Shown here piece by piece: positions 37,527-45,930 of a stretch of 64,000 nucleotides of DNA. Location: positions 124,001-188,000 of the forward strand of contig NZ_JXRQ01000030.1 in assembly GCF_000829445.1 (NCBI RefSeq). The letters run 5' to 3'. This DNA comes from Jeotgalibacillus alimentarius (GTDB lineage Bacteria; Bacillota; Bacilli; Bacillales; Jeotgalibacillaceae). The translations under genes and the position numbers were made by a program. A model generated the notes under the pieces. It ran no database searches. It was not told where the DNA came from and saw only the letters and a list, made by a program, of their open reading frames with translations. Numbering within the stretch: the stretch's first letter is position 1; each line of letters starts with the position of its first letter.

Positions 37527-37559
37527 AAAAAAGCTGTTTCGGCTGGGCCGAAACAGCTT
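37527..37559 (-). terminator. terminator of the rpsF-ssb-rpsR operon
   Basis: A 12-bp stem (AAGCTGTTTCGG/CCGAAACAGCTT) followed by a T-rich tract on the minus strand, just after rpsR. Confidence 0.93.
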
Positions 37560-37566
37560 GATTTCA

Positions 37567-37803
37567 TTATTCGCCAGATACGAATGGAAGTAGTGCCATT
37601 GTACGTGCGCGCTTAACTGCAACTGTCAGTCTGCGCTGATACTTAGCGCTTGTTCCAGTTACACGACGTGGAAGAATTTTTCCACGCTCAGAGATAAACT
37701 TTCTTAGTAGATCAACGTCTTTATAGTCGATGTGTGTAATACCGTTTGAAGTAAAATAACACACCTTCTTACGACGACGACCGCCTCTGCGTCCTCCTGC
37801 CAT
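37567..37803 (-). CDS. rpsR: 30S ribosomal protein S18
   Basis: A 78-residue basic protein that begins [18 protein letters not shown] and contains the [14 protein letters not shown] motif. It binds 16S rRNA with S6 on the platform. It is last in rpsF-ssb-rpsR, 45 bp after ssb, with GGAGG before the ATG. Confidence 0.98.
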   Translation of the reverse strand: MAGGRRGGRRRKKVCYFTSNGITHIDYKDVDLLRKFISERGKILPRRVTGTSAKYQRRLTVAVKRARTMALLPFVSGE

Positions 37804-37848
37804 GGGATTCCCCTCCTTCTTTTTTAAGATTTTATGGTTCTACACTTC

Positions 37849-38364
37849 CTAGAATGGCAGATCATCATCTGAAATGTCGATCGGCTGACCGTCATTTGAG
37901 AATGGGTCCTTGTCCACTCTTGTGTAGTTCTGATTGTTCTGGTTGTTTTGGTTTTCACGCGGTTGATTCTGACCGAAGTTGTTATTGTCCTGATACCCTT
38001 GATTGCTTCCGTAGCTTCCGCCGCCGGACTGGCCGCCTGAAGCATTCTTCGGCTCCAGGAATTGAACACTTTCTGCATTCACTTCAGTGACATACACGCG
38101 TTTGCCTTCCTGGTTCTCGTAGCTTCGTGTCTGAATACGTCCATCAACGCCTGCCAAGCTTCCTTTTTTAAGGAAGTTCGCTACGTTTTCTGCTGGACGT
38201 CTCCATACAACGCAGTTAATAAAATCCGCTTCACGGTCTCCCTGCTGGTTCGTGAAAGCACGATTAACAGCGAGTGTGAAAGTTGCGACTGCTACACCGC
38301 TTGGCGTATAGCGCAAATCCGGATCCTTCGTTAATCGACCGACTAATACGACCCGATTCATCAT
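37849..38364 (-). CDS. ssb: single-stranded DNA-binding protein
   Basis: A 171-residue SSB with an OB-fold domain ([41 protein letters not shown]) and a disordered Asn/Gln/Gly-rich linker. It ends in the acidic tip DISDDDLPF that recruits replication and repair proteins. The ATG at 38364 lies nine bases after GGAG and matches the B. subtilis SsbA start; a TTG at 38373 is upstream. A LexA-like palindrome upstream of the operon might link it to the SOS response. Confidence 0.97.
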   Translation of the reverse strand: MMNRVVLVGRLTKDPDLRYTPSGVAVATFTLAVNRAFTNQQGDREADFINCVVWRRPAENVANFLKKGSLAGVDGRIQTRSYENQEGKRVYVTEVNAESVQFLEPKNASGGQSGGGSYGSNQGYQDNNNFGQNQPRENQNNQNNQNYTRVDKDPFSNDGQPIDISDDDLPF

Positions 38365-38434
38365 CAGAACCAACTCCTTTGTGTTTGCGCAGGCCGGCAG
38401 ATGCCAGCCATTACATAAAGCTTATATTTAGAGA

Positions 38435-38725
38435 TTAGTTTTCTTCTTCGCGAATAGTCATGTGGCGAACGATATCATCGCTGATTTTAGCCAGACGGTC
38501 GAATTCGTTGATAGCCTCAGAACCTGAGTTCAACTTAACGATCTGGTAGAATCCTTCGCGGTAATCGTTGATTTCATAAGCGAAACGACGCTTACCCCAC
38601 TCTTTTGACTCGATGATCTCTCCTCCGTTTGAAGTAAGGATTTCTTCAAAACGCTCAGTTACAGCTTTTTTCTGATCCTCATCAACATCTGGACGGACAA
38701 TGTACATAATTTCGTACTTTCTCAT
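38435..38725 (-). CDS. rpsF: 30S ribosomal protein S6
   Basis: A 96-residue protein beginning [16 protein letters not shown], with [18 protein letters not shown] in the middle. It pairs with S18 on the 30S platform. It is the first gene of the operon. The 5' leader folds so that its Shine-Dalgarno sequence is paired and carries a CCG-containing bulge, as in S6:S18-controlled leaders, so autoregulation is likely. Confidence 0.98.
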   Translation of the reverse strand: MRKYEIMYIVRPDVDEDQKKAVTERFEEILTSNGGEIIESKEWGKRRFAYEINDYREGFYQIVKLNSGSEAINEFDRLAKISDDIVRHMTIREEEN

Positions 38726-38732
38726 CGGTTTT

Positions 38733-38779
38733 CACCTCCTTATGGTCTATGCGGCCTCCTGCTGTCAGGAGACAAGGAG
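38733..38779 (-). promoter_or_regulatory. S6:S18 leader (rpsF autoregulatory RNA)
   Basis: In the transcript an outer stem CTCCTT/AAGGAG encloses an inner hairpin TCCTG-ACAG-CAGGA and a 3' bulge GGCCGCATAGACCAT. The 3' arm of the outer stem is the Shine-Dalgarno sequence of rpsF. This matches the described S6:S18-binding leader type with its CCG element. Confidence 0.72.
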
Positions 38780-38811
38780 TAATAAACAAATTATATTACT
38801 CACAAGGATAT

Positions 38812-38840
38812 ATTATAGCACAGTGAAATCTATAGGACAA
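38812..38840 (-). promoter_or_regulatory. rpsF operon promoter
   Basis: On the minus strand TTGTCC (38835-38840) and a perfect TATAAT (38812-38817) are 17 bp apart, about 87 bp upstream of rpsF. Confidence 0.85.
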
Positions 38841-38886
38841 GGGTGACAGTAAGATTTTGAGATTCTGTTCTTCCCCAAACAGAAAT

Positions 38887-38900
38887 AGAACATTTGTTCT
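38887..38900. promoter_or_regulatory. LexA-like palindrome upstream of rpsF-ssb
   Basis: AGAACATTTGTTCT matches the Bacillus LexA core GAAC-N4-GTTC and differs from CGAAC-N4-GTTCG only at the outer pair. It is about 47 bp upstream of the -35 box. Confidence 0.45.
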
Positions 38901-38978
38901 TATTTTATTGTAACGGATTGGGGACGGGATGTCCAGTTGGAGAGGAGGGGGTTTCTGTAGAGGTGGCATGTGATGATG

Positions 38979-39109
38979 GTTCGGCGTAAAACCGGTGATG
39001 TTCGACGTTCGGCACTGCAGATTCGAGGTTCAGCAAACGATGTTCAGCGTAATGATGCACATGTTCGACGCTTAACAGTAAACCTTCGCTCTTTAGTGAA
39101 ATTTGACCT
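38979..39109 (-). repeat. 21-bp periodic CGAAC array, element 7
   Basis: On the minus strand leader AGGTC (39105-39109) is followed by motifs whose plus-strand starts are 39084, 39063, 39042, 39021, 39000 and 38979, exactly 21 bp apart. It follows the ychF terminator in the same orientation as ychF. Confidence 0.9.
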
Positions 39110-39137
39110 ACCCCGCCGGTGCTTCTCTCTTACAAAA

Positions 39138-39166
39138 AACAAAACCCCGGCATCTCTAAGCCGGGG
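39138..39166 (-). terminator. terminator of ychF
   Basis: CCCCGGC/GCCGGGG with an 8-nt loop, followed by a T-rich run on the minus strand. Confidence 0.85.
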
Positions 39167-39176
39167 GCAAACATTT

Positions 39177-40277
39177 TTATACGTTAAAACGGAAGTGAAT
39201 CACATCTCCGTCTTTCACAATATACTCTTTACCTTCAAGACGTACTTTACCAGCTTCTTTTGCCGGAGCCATCCCGCCTGAATTGATCAGGTCGTCATAA
39301 GAAACCGTTTCTGCACGGATGAAGCCGCGCTCGAAGTCGGTATGGATAACGCCCGCACACTGAGGTGCTTTCATGCCGTGACGGAAGGTCCATGCGCGGA
39401 CTTCCTGAACACCGGCTGTGAAGTAAGTCGCAAGACCAAGCAGATCGTATGTTGCGCGGATCAGCTGATCAAGTCCTGACTCTTCAATGCCAAGCTCTGA
39501 AAGGAACATTGCTTTTTCATCTTCATCAAGCTCAGCAATTTCCTCTTCAATTTTTGCACAGACAACGATTACTTCTGCATTGTCTTCTTTCGCAAATTCA
39601 CGTACGCGCTGTACATATTCATTATCTGAAGGATCAGCGATTTCATCTTCACCGACGTTTGCAGCGTAAAGCATCGGTTTACTTGTTAAAAGGTGCATGC
39701 CTTTTGCAAGCTTCGCCTGTTCTTCATTTAACTCAACTGTTCTTGCTGCCTGATTATTCTCAAATGCTTCTTTCAGCTTTTCAAGCACAGTCATTTCGAT
39801 GACAGCATCTTTATCTTTCTGCTTCGCCATTTTCGCAACACGTGCGATACGCTTATCTACAGCTTCCAGGTCAGCTAAGATCAACTCAAGGTTGATGACT
39901 TCGATATCATCAATCGGATCCACTTTTCCTGAAACGTGTGTAATATTATCATCTGCAAAGCAGCGCACAACCTGGACGATTGCATCTACTTCACGGATAT
40001 GTGAAAGAAATTTGTTACCCAGACCTTCACCTTTACTTGCACCCTTTACAATTCCTGCGATATCAGTGAATTCAAATGCAGTAGGAACTGTTTTTTTCGG
40101 TTCAACAAGCTCTGTCAGCTTTGTCAGACGCGGATCCGGCACTTCTACGATCCCGACGTTCGGATCGATTGTACAGAACGGATAGTTAGCAGATTCAGCA
40201 CCTGCTTTTGTAATTGCATTAAATAAAGTAGACTTCCCAACGTTAGGTAAGCCCACGATTCCAGCTGTTAAAGCCAT
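39177..40277 (-). CDS. ychF: redox-regulated ATPase YchF
   Basis: A 366-residue OBG-family P-loop protein that prefers ATP. Motifs are G1 GLPNVGKSTLFNAI, G3 DIAGIVKGASKGEGLGNKFL and a C-terminal TGS-like domain (TFRHGMKAPQCAGVIHTDFERGF shortened region). It binds ribosomes and dampens oxidative stress responses. The ATG at 40277 follows AAGGAG by eight bases; an in-frame GTG at 40286 lies too close to it. Confidence 0.95.
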   Translation of the reverse strand: MALTAGIVGLPNVGKSTLFNAITKAGAESANYPFCTIDPNVGIVEVPDPRLTKLTELVEPKKTVPTAFEFTDIAGIVKGASKGEGLGNKFLSHIREVDAIVQVVRCFADDNITHVSGKVDPIDDIEVINLELILADLEAVDKRIARVAKMAKQKDKDAVIEMTVLEKLKEAFENNQAARTVELNEEQAKLAKGMHLLTSKPMLYAANVGEDEIADPSDNEYVQRVREFAKEDNAEVIVVCAKIEEEIAELDEDEKAMFLSELGIEESGLDQLIRATYDLLGLATYFTAGVQEVRAWTFRHGMKAPQCAGVIHTDFERGFIRAETVSYDDLINSGGMAPAKEAGKVRLEGKEYIVKDGDVIHFRFNV

Positions 40278-40408
40278 TTCGTTCACTCCTTGAATCTTCT
40301 ATTGAAAACATATTCATGTGACGTGTCATATACAAACCTCACACAATTATATAGAGTTCCCGGGTTAAATACAAGAGGACCGGCGCTGCCCCCATCACAC
40401 GTGCCATC

Positions 40409-40445
40409 AAAAAAACCGTATGAAATCAAATATGATTCCATACGG
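40409..40445 (-). terminator. terminator of the DUF951 gene
   Basis: A 13-bp stem with one mismatch (CCGTATG.AATCA) is followed by seven T on the minus strand. Confidence 0.88.
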
Positions 40446-40458
40446 GTCCTTCGCTGTT

Positions 40459-40656
40459 TTATTCCTCGTGCTTTACAAGCACTTTCTTCATTTTACGTGA
40501 AAATTCCCGGCGCGGGATCATGACGCTGTGTGAACAGCCTTCACATTTTATCCGGATATCCATCCCCATACGGATGATTTTCCACCGGTTGACGCCGCAA
40601 GGGTGAGGTTTTTTCATTTCCACTACATCATTCAGTCCAAATTCTTTCTCTTCCAT
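40459..40656 (-). CDS. DUF951 small zinc-binding-like protein
   Basis: A 65-residue protein, MEEKEFGLNDVVEMKKPHPC with later IKCEGC. The CG and CEGC cysteines and the KKPHPCG motif define DUF951, conserved next to ychF and mscS in Bacillales (YyzM in B. subtilis). The function is unknown. It starts 11 bp after the mscS stop codon, so the two form an operon. Confidence 0.9.
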   Translation of the reverse strand: MEEKEFGLNDVVEMKKPHPCGVNRWKIIRMGMDIRIKCEGCSHSVMIPRREFSRKMKKVLVKHEE

Positions 40657-40667
40657 GACACACCCTC

Positions 40668-41624
40668 CTATTTCTTAACTTTCGCCTGCATATCTGTTTG
40701 AAGTTTGCCCGCTTCTTCTCTTGAATACATCACCATACGCGGGAATGGAATTTCAATGCCGCGTTCGTCCAGATAATGTTTGATCTCGCGTTTTAATTCA
40801 CGGCCGATATACCAGTGTTTCATTGGCTGCGTTTCTGCGATGACACGCATAACGACTTCAGATGCACCAAGTGTCTGAACGCCCAGCAATTCAGGTTTCA
40901 TGACAATCTCCGGATACTTTCCTTCAAGACCGTCACAGAATTCACGGATCGCCTGTTCTGCTGCCGACACGTCTTCTTCATAGGCGATACTGATATCCAC
41001 GACAGCTACACTGTTATGGATAGAATAATTTGTTACTTCAGTAATATTGCCATTCGGGAAAATGTGAAGCTCTCCAGTCCAGCTTTTTATTTTCGTTGTG
41101 CGGAGGCCGATCTCTTCCACGTGCCCTTCCGCCTGACCGATTCTCACATAATCACCGACAGAGAACTGGTCTTCAAAAATAATAAAGAATCCGGTAATCA
41201 CGTCCCGTACAAGGTTCTGTGCACCAAAACCGATCGCAAGGCCGACAACCCCGGCTCCGGCAATCAGGCCGCGTACATCAATTTCAAAAGCGGAAAGCAC
41301 GGCAAGAATCGCTACAAAATACACCACGTAGGATACTACATTTTGCAGCAATTTCAATAGTGTATTTTCACGTCTTGCAGATACCTGAACCGGTCCGCGC
41401 GCCCGCACTTTAAAGACATTTTCGATCAATTTTTTGACGATCCGGACGACAATGCCTGCAACGACAATGATGAGAATGATTCTGAGCATGATAATACCCA
41501 TTTCAATCCATCGCGCTTCATCTGTTAAGTAAGCAACGATTGAATTCCAGGCTTCAGCCATAGCGCCTATATCAACCGCCTCTTCAATCGGCGTTTCATT
41601 TGTATCAGGTGCTGCATATTTCAA
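40668..41624 (-). CDS. MscS-family mechanosensitive channel
   Basis: A 318-residue small-conductance channel with three N-terminal membrane segments, the third carrying GAGVVGLAIGFGAQNLVRD, and a cytoplasmic MscS beta and alpha-beta domain (FSVGDYVRIGQAEGHVEEIG; ITEVTNYSI). It opens under membrane tension to release solutes at hypo-osmotic shock. The start is probably TTG at 41624, about ten bases after AGGAAGTGA; a GTG at 41633 overlaps that site. It is followed by the DUF951 gene. Confidence 0.92.
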   Translation of the reverse strand: MKYAAPDTNETPIEEAVDIGAMAEAWNSIVAYLTDEARWIEMGIIMLRIILIIVVAGIVVRIVKKLIENVFKVRARGPVQVSARRENTLLKLLQNVVSYVVYFVAILAVLSAFEIDVRGLIAGAGVVGLAIGFGAQNLVRDVITGFFIIFEDQFSVGDYVRIGQAEGHVEEIGLRTTKIKSWTGELHIFPNGNITEVTNYSIHNSVAVVDISIAYEEDVSAAEQAIREFCDGLEGKYPEIVMKPELLGVQTLGASEVVMRVIAETQPMKHWYIGRELKREIKHYLDERGIEIPFPRMVMYSREEAGKLQTDMQAKVKK

Positions 41625-41717
41625 AAAAATCACTTCCTATTTTTCATTAAAAATCACTTTCAATTAACCTTTATTTTATCAGCGTTCAATTTTTTCTCCA
41701 ACTTATAAGAAGAAAAA

Positions 41718-41757
41718 ACATTTTGTTCTTTAAAAAGAACAAAATGTATTATATAAT
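41718..41757. promoter_or_regulatory. 30-bp palindrome at a divergent promoter
   Basis: A perfect palindrome with 14-bp arms and a 2-bp spacer (ACATTTTGTTCTTT, AA, AAAGAACAAAATGT) occupies 41718-41747. TATAAT follows at 41752-41757, so the palindrome covers the -35 region of a rightward promoter between mscS and yyaC. It is probably an operator; the regulator is unknown. Confidence 0.6.
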
Positions 41758-41818
41758 GAATAAACAGAATAAAAAATAAAGAACAGCCTATACTGTAGAA
41801 GTGAGAGGAGCTGGCATG

Positions 41819-42433
41819 ATGAACGAAGCGATTCCCCCGAGCCAATTTACACAGACGAGCTGCCGCAGTCATTTAGAGGACCATATGACACCACACAGAC
41901 TGGCAAGAACACTTGCTTCAAAATATCCTGTTGATCGTCCGATTGTCTATGTATGTATAGGAACTGACCGCTCGACAGGGGATTCACTCGGTCCGCTGAC
42001 AGGGTCACTTCTTGAAAAGAGAAAACTGCCATTTTTCGAGCTGCACGGAACCTTAAAGGATCCTGTCCATGCTCTTAACCTCGAAGAAACCGCTGAAAAA
42101 ATCAGTACAGACTACAAGGATGCATTTGTTGTAGCAATTGATGCATGTCTCGGCCAGTACCGCAATATTGGCTATATTGAAGTAGGAGAAGGTCCGATTT
42201 TCCCTGGGGCAGGTGTTCAGAAGCAGCTGCCGCCGATCGGTGATATGCATATAACCGGTATCGTCAACGCCGGCGGATTCATGGAGCATGCGATGCTTCA
42301 GAATACGAGGCTGTATCTTGTAAATGAAATGGCTTCACGCATTACAGATGCCATTCACTATTCCAATATTCTTTTCAGAAAGAGATTAGCTGCAGTCCAT
42401 ACGATTCATATAAATGAACAATTGTTACAATGA
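41819..42433 (+). CDS. yyaC: YyaC spore protein (GPR-like fold)
   Basis: A 204-residue protein with YVCIGTDRSTGDSLGPL and VVAIDACLG, hallmarks of the YyaC family related to the germination protease GPR. It is known in spore-forming Bacilli and made during sporulation. The ATG at 41819 lies eight bases after GAGGAG; an ATG at 41816 and a GTG at 41801 are alternatives. The 3' end overlaps the convergent DUF554 gene by 59 bases. A 30-bp palindrome lies upstream. Confidence 0.9.
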   Translation: MNEAIPPSQFTQTSCRSHLEDHMTPHRLARTLASKYPVDRPIVYVCIGTDRSTGDSLGPLTGSLLEKRKLPFFELHGTLKDPVHALNLEETAEKISTDYKDAFVVAIDACLGQYRNIGYIEVGEGPIFPGAGVQKQLPPIGDMHITGIVNAGGFMEHAMLQNTRLYLVNEMASRITDAIHYSNILFRKRLAAVHTIHINEQLLQ

Positions 42434-43106
42434 GACCGACAATCAGAATTCCAGGCAGCAGGTTGGCTACGCGGATCTTTGTAATCCCGACGAGGTTCAG
42501 TCCGATTGCAAAAATCATAATGCCGCCTGCTGACGTCATTTCGGCAATAAACTGATCCATTAACAGTTCGGGCACGAAACGGTCAATCTGCGTGGCAAAA
42601 AGCGCGATCCCTCCCTGATAAAGGACAACTGGAATCGCAGAAAATAATACACCGATTCCAAGCGTTGAGGTGAGGATAATTGATACAAAACCATCAATGA
42701 TGGATTTCGTAAAAAGCACCTGATGATCACCGCGAAGTCCTGAATCCAGCGCACCGATCACACCCATTGCGCCAATGACAAAGATCAGTGTCGCTGTGAC
42801 AAACCCCTGTGAGATACTTGTCTCCCCATTTGTTCCAACCTTTCTCTCAATCCATCTGCCCATCGCATTCAGCTTATCATCAAGCGCCATCCATTCACCG
42901 ATAACCGCACCAAGCACCAGACTGATGATGACAATCAGATAGTTGTTGCTTGAAAGCCCCATCTGCAGGCCAAGTACAATCACCGCAAGTCCGATCGCTG
43001 ACATGATGGTCGCTTTCATTTTCTCCGGTATTCTATGCAGCAGCTTTCCAATCAGCGTGCCTGCGATAATCAATAGTCCATTAACAAGCGTCCCCAGCAA
43101 TACCAA
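42375..43106 (-). CDS. DUF554 membrane protein
   Basis: A 243-residue DUF554 protein with about seven membrane segments, starting (TTG)VLLGTLVNGLLIIAGTLIG. QGFVTATLIFVIGAMGVIGA and GGIMIFAIGLNLV are family stretches. The transport or other function is unknown. The TTG at 43106 fits AGGGGG 6-7 bases upstream; the ATG at 43121 lies within that ribosome site. It is tail-to-tail overlapping with yyaC. Confidence 0.85.
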   Translation of the reverse strand: MVLLGTLVNGLLIIAGTLIGKLLHRIPEKMKATIMSAIGLAVIVLGLQMGLSSNNYLIVIISLVLGAVIGEWMALDDKLNAMGRWIERKVGTNGETSISQGFVTATLIFVIGAMGVIGALDSGLRGDHQVLFTKSIIDGFVSIILTSTLGIGVLFSAIPVVLYQGGIALFATQIDRFVPELLMDQFIAEMTSAGGIMIFAIGLNLVGITKIRVANLLPGILIVGLIVTIVHLYESYGLQLISF

Positions 43107-43139
43107 GCCAAACCCCCTCATTTCTGCATGTGTTACAGA

Positions 43140-43982
43140 TTACTCTTCGTGATCTCCGAGTAACGATAAGATCCGTTCAAGGTCCTCTTCAGACATAAAT
43201 TCAATTTCGATTTTACCTTTATTTTTATTTTTCCTGATCGCCACGCTCGTGCCAAACCGTTCTCTCAACACAGTTTCCTGATGTTTTAAATGAGGATCAG
43301 TCTGCTTTTTCGGCTTGTCTTTGCGCGCAGGGCCTATATCCTGAATCAGTTTCTCCAGCTGACGGACATTCAGGCCTTCACTTACTGTTTTTTCTGCCAG
43401 CTGATTAGCTGTTTCAGCATTTTTCACTCCGGCAAGCGCACGGCCGTGACCCATCGTCAGTTTTTTTGATGACAGTTTTTCCAAAATGCCTTCAGGTAAA
43501 TGAAGCAGGCGCAGATGATTGGCGATATGCGGTCTGCTTTTACCAACTTTTTCTGCGAGTTCTTCCTGTGAAATCTGGAGTTTATCAAGCAGCGTCTGAT
43601 ACGCATTGGCTTCTTCAACCGGCGTGAGGTCTTCACGCTGAAGGTTCTCAAGTACAGAGAGCTCCATCATCTGACGCTCAGTCAGATCGCGGACGACTGC
43701 AGGAACATGGGCAAGCCCGGCTGCCTGAGCCGCTCTGAATCTGCGTTCTCCGGCGACGATTTCAAATCCCTTCAGACTTTTCCGTACAATGACAGGCTGA
43801 AGAATGCCATGTTCTCTTATGGATTGAGTCAGTTCTTCAAGCGGTGCCTCTTCAAAGATTTTTCTCGGCTGATAAGGGTTCGGCCTGATATCTTTTACAG
43901 ACAGCTGCTGAACATGCTCATCTTCAATTGGCGACATATCTTTGAAAATATGATTAACACCCTTACCTAATCCTTTAGCCAT
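43140..43982 (-). CDS. parB: ParB (Spo0J) centromere-binding protein
   Basis: A 280-residue CTP-dependent DNA clamp that loads at parS and spreads to organise the origin. It begins MAKGLGKGVNHIF. The CTP-binding motif is in VAGERRFRAAQAAG, and the helix-turn-helix is LAEKVGKSRPHIANHLRLL. The C-terminal dimer domain ends at residue 280. The start overlaps the soj stop codon by eight bases. The matching parS lies in walK. Confidence 0.96.
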   Translation of the reverse strand: MAKGLGKGVNHIFKDMSPIEDEHVQQLSVKDIRPNPYQPRKIFEEAPLEELTQSIREHGILQPVIVRKSLKGFEIVAGERRFRAAQAAGLAHVPAVVRDLTERQMMELSVLENLQREDLTPVEEANAYQTLLDKLQISQEELAEKVGKSRPHIANHLRLLHLPEGILEKLSSKKLTMGHGRALAGVKNAETANQLAEKTVSEGLNVRQLEKLIQDIGPARKDKPKKQTDPHLKHQETVLRERFGTSVAIRKNKNKGKIEIEFMSEEDLERILSLLGDHEE

Positions 43983-44736
43983 TTTTAATCACTTCCTTTG
44001 CCAATTCAAGATAGACTTCAGCACCTTTTGATTTCGGATCATATAAAATAACCGGCAAGCCGTGACTCGGCGCTTCACTCAACCTTACATTTCTTGGAAT
44101 AATTGTATGATATACTTTGTCCTGAAAATATTTTTTCACTTCAGCGATGACCTGAATGCCCAGGTTCGTTCTCGCATCAAGCATCGTCAGCAGCACACCA
44201 TCAATGAGTAAATGATGGTTCAGGTGCTTTTGGACAAGCCGCACTGTACTGAGCAGCTGACTCAAGCCTTCAAGCGCATAGTACTCACACTGTACCGGAA
44301 TGATACAGGCATCTGAGGCGGTCAGTGCATTAATTGTCAGCATCCCGAGTGAAGGCGGACAGTCAATAATGATAAAATCAAACTTTGACTGGACTTCTTC
44401 AAGTGCTTTTTTTAATCTTATTTCCCGGGAAACCATCGAAACAATTTCTATTTCCGCTCCTGCAAGAGAGATCGTTGCAGGTATGGCATACAGATTTTCA
44501 ACTGATGTTCCTCTGATCACATCTTTCGCTGGTACGTCTTCAATGAGCACATCATAGATGCTCTCATCGACGTCCCCTTTGTTAATGCCAACTCCGCTCG
44601 TTGCATTGCCCTGAGGATCCATATCAACCAGGAGCACTTTCTTTCCCAAATAAGCAAGACATGCACTGACATTAACAGACGTCGTCGTTTTACCCACGCC
44701 GCCTTTTTGATTCGCAATCGCAATCATTCTCCCCAT
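43975..44736 (-). CDS. soj: Soj (ParA) chromosome partitioning ATPase
   Basis: A 253-residue Walker-type ATPase with the deviant P-loop KGGVGKTTTSVN, DMDPQGNATSG and DCPPSLGMLTINAL. It works with ParB in origin segregation and in control of DnaA. The start chosen is ATG at 44736 (MGRMIAIANQ), matching B. subtilis Soj. A near-perfect Noc site lies inside the gene at 44420-44433. Confidence 0.96.
   Translation of the reverse strand: MGRMIAIANQKGGVGKTTTSVNVSACLAYLGKKVLLVDMDPQGNATSGVGINKGDVDESIYDVLIEDVPAKDVIRGTSVENLYAIPATISLAGAEIEIVSMVSREIRLKKALEEVQSKFDFIIIDCPPSLGMLTINALTASDACIIPVQCEYYALEGLSQLLSTVRLVQKHLNHHLLIDGVLLTMLDARTNLGIQVIAEVKKYFQDKVYHTIIPRNVRLSEAPSHGLPVILYDPKSKGAEVYLELAKEVIKNG
44420..44433. 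promoter_or_regulatory. near-perfect Noc-binding site in soj
   Basis: ATTTCCCGGGAAAC differs from the Noc consensus ATTTCCCGGGAAAT at the last base only. Confidence 0.65.
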
Positions 44737-44843
44737 TCGTGTCACCCGTCCCCTTTTTGTGAATGCTTCGGTCTATGAAAATATTATGTTTATTTTAACA
44801 GAGATTTGTTGAAAAAGTAGAGGGGTTGCTTATGAAGCGGATG

Positions 44844-44975
44844 GGGTGATCACATCTGCAGATACGACCATCAATTCTGCTGTCGCGACCACTGCAGGCG
44901 CTGATACGACCACAAACCCGGGTGTATCGCACCATCACAGGGCAAAACACGACCATCATCAGCCTCCATACGACC
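44844..44975 (+). repeat. 21-bp periodic array, CGACC variant (element 8)
   Basis: Leader GGGTG is at 44844. CGACC motifs start at 44865, 44886 and 44907; CGCACC with one added base is at 44928; then CGACC at 44950 and 44971. The period, unit number and leader match the CGAAC elements, but the motif has changed. It lies between soj and the noc terminator. Confidence 0.85.
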
Positions 44976-44988
44976 ACCCACCATCCAA

Positions 44989-45015
44989 AAATAAAAACCC
45001 GCCAGAATCAGCGGG
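44989..45015 (-). terminator. terminator of noc
   Basis: CCCGC/GCGGG with an 8-nt loop, followed by a T-rich tract (TTTTTATTTTT) on the minus strand. Confidence 0.85.
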
Positions 45016-45027
45016 CTTTCTCTCAAT

Positions 45028-45894
45028 CTATTTCTTTTTCTTTGGCAACTTAATCGTAATCTGATAGTAATCATCATACTCTTCTTCCTTGGAATCGAGC
45101 TTCATCCCGGAATCAGAGATCATATTGAGCGACTGACGGATTGTGTTAACAGCAATCCGCATGTCTTTATTGAATGCTTTTCGCTTTGGCTTCGGTTTTG
45201 TCTCAGTTGATTCAAGCATCTTCTGCACGCGCTGTTCGGTTTGCTTGACGTTCAGCTGCAGTTCGATGATATCTGCTGCGAGTTTATTTTGCAGCTCAGC
45301 ATTTTTTAATGGAATCAGTGCACGCGCATGACGTTCAGTGATCTGTTTTTGAATAATGCTTTCCTGTACAAATTCAGGCAGCTTTAAAAGACGCAGCTTG
45401 TTTGCGACCGTCGACTGACCTTTTCCGAGGCGCTGAGCCAGGGCTTCCTGTGTCAATTCATGAAGATCCAGGAGCTTTTGGTAAGCCATTGCTTCTTCCA
45501 CGGGAGAAAGTTCTTCACGCTGAAGGTTTTCAATTAAAGCAACAGATGCTGTTTCAGTATCACTCATATTTTTGACGATGGCAGGAACGGTTTCCCATTC
45601 AAGTGACTTCATCGCGCGCCATCTGCGTTCACCGGCAATGATCTCATAGGAACCGTCTCCGCTTTCGCGTACCACGATTGGCTGAATAATGCCGTGTGTA
45701 TGAATGGTTCTTGCCAGCTCATCTATTTTTTCATCATCAAAAATCGTTCTCGGCTGAAAACGGTTCGGTTTGATCTGATGAATATCAATTTGTTTAACTT
45801 CTTCTTGGTTTACTTCTTTTTCTTCCGTGGTTTCAGGCGAAACAGGCTCGTCCTTATCACCAAGGCCAAAGATCCGTGAAAACGGAGTCTTCAT
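45028..45894 (-). CDS. noc: Noc nucleoid occlusion protein
   Basis: A 288-residue ParB paralogue that binds Noc sites and keeps FtsZ away from the nucleoid. The N-terminal [12 protein letters not shown] is the membrane-targeting amphipathic region typical of Noc. The NTP motif is in [14 protein letters not shown], and the helix-turn-helix is [19 protein letters not shown]. The ATG at 45894 follows GGGTGG. Next to rsmG it has the standard order. Two Noc-type sites occur in the window. Confidence 0.95.
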   Translation of the reverse strand: MKTPFSRIFGLGDKDEPVSPETTEEKEVNQEEVKQIDIHQIKPNRFQPRTIFDDEKIDELARTIHTHGIIQPIVVRESGDGSYEIIAGERRWRAMKSLEWETVPAIVKNMSDTETASVALIENLQREELSPVEEAMAYQKLLDLHELTQEALAQRLGKGQSTVANKLRLLKLPEFVQESIIQKQITERHARALIPLKNAELQNKLAADIIELQLNVKQTEQRVQKMLESTETKPKPKRKAFNKDMRIAVNTIRQSLNMISDSGMKLDSKEEEYDDYYQITIKLPKKKK

Positions 45895-45930
45895 CAAGAC
45901 ACACCACCCTTTGTGAAAAACTAAACGCCA

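Noticed and set aside
40356-40370. Extra Noc sites at other CCCGGG motifs
   Set aside because: The flanks do not extend to ATTTCCCGGGAAAT; several are terminator stems.
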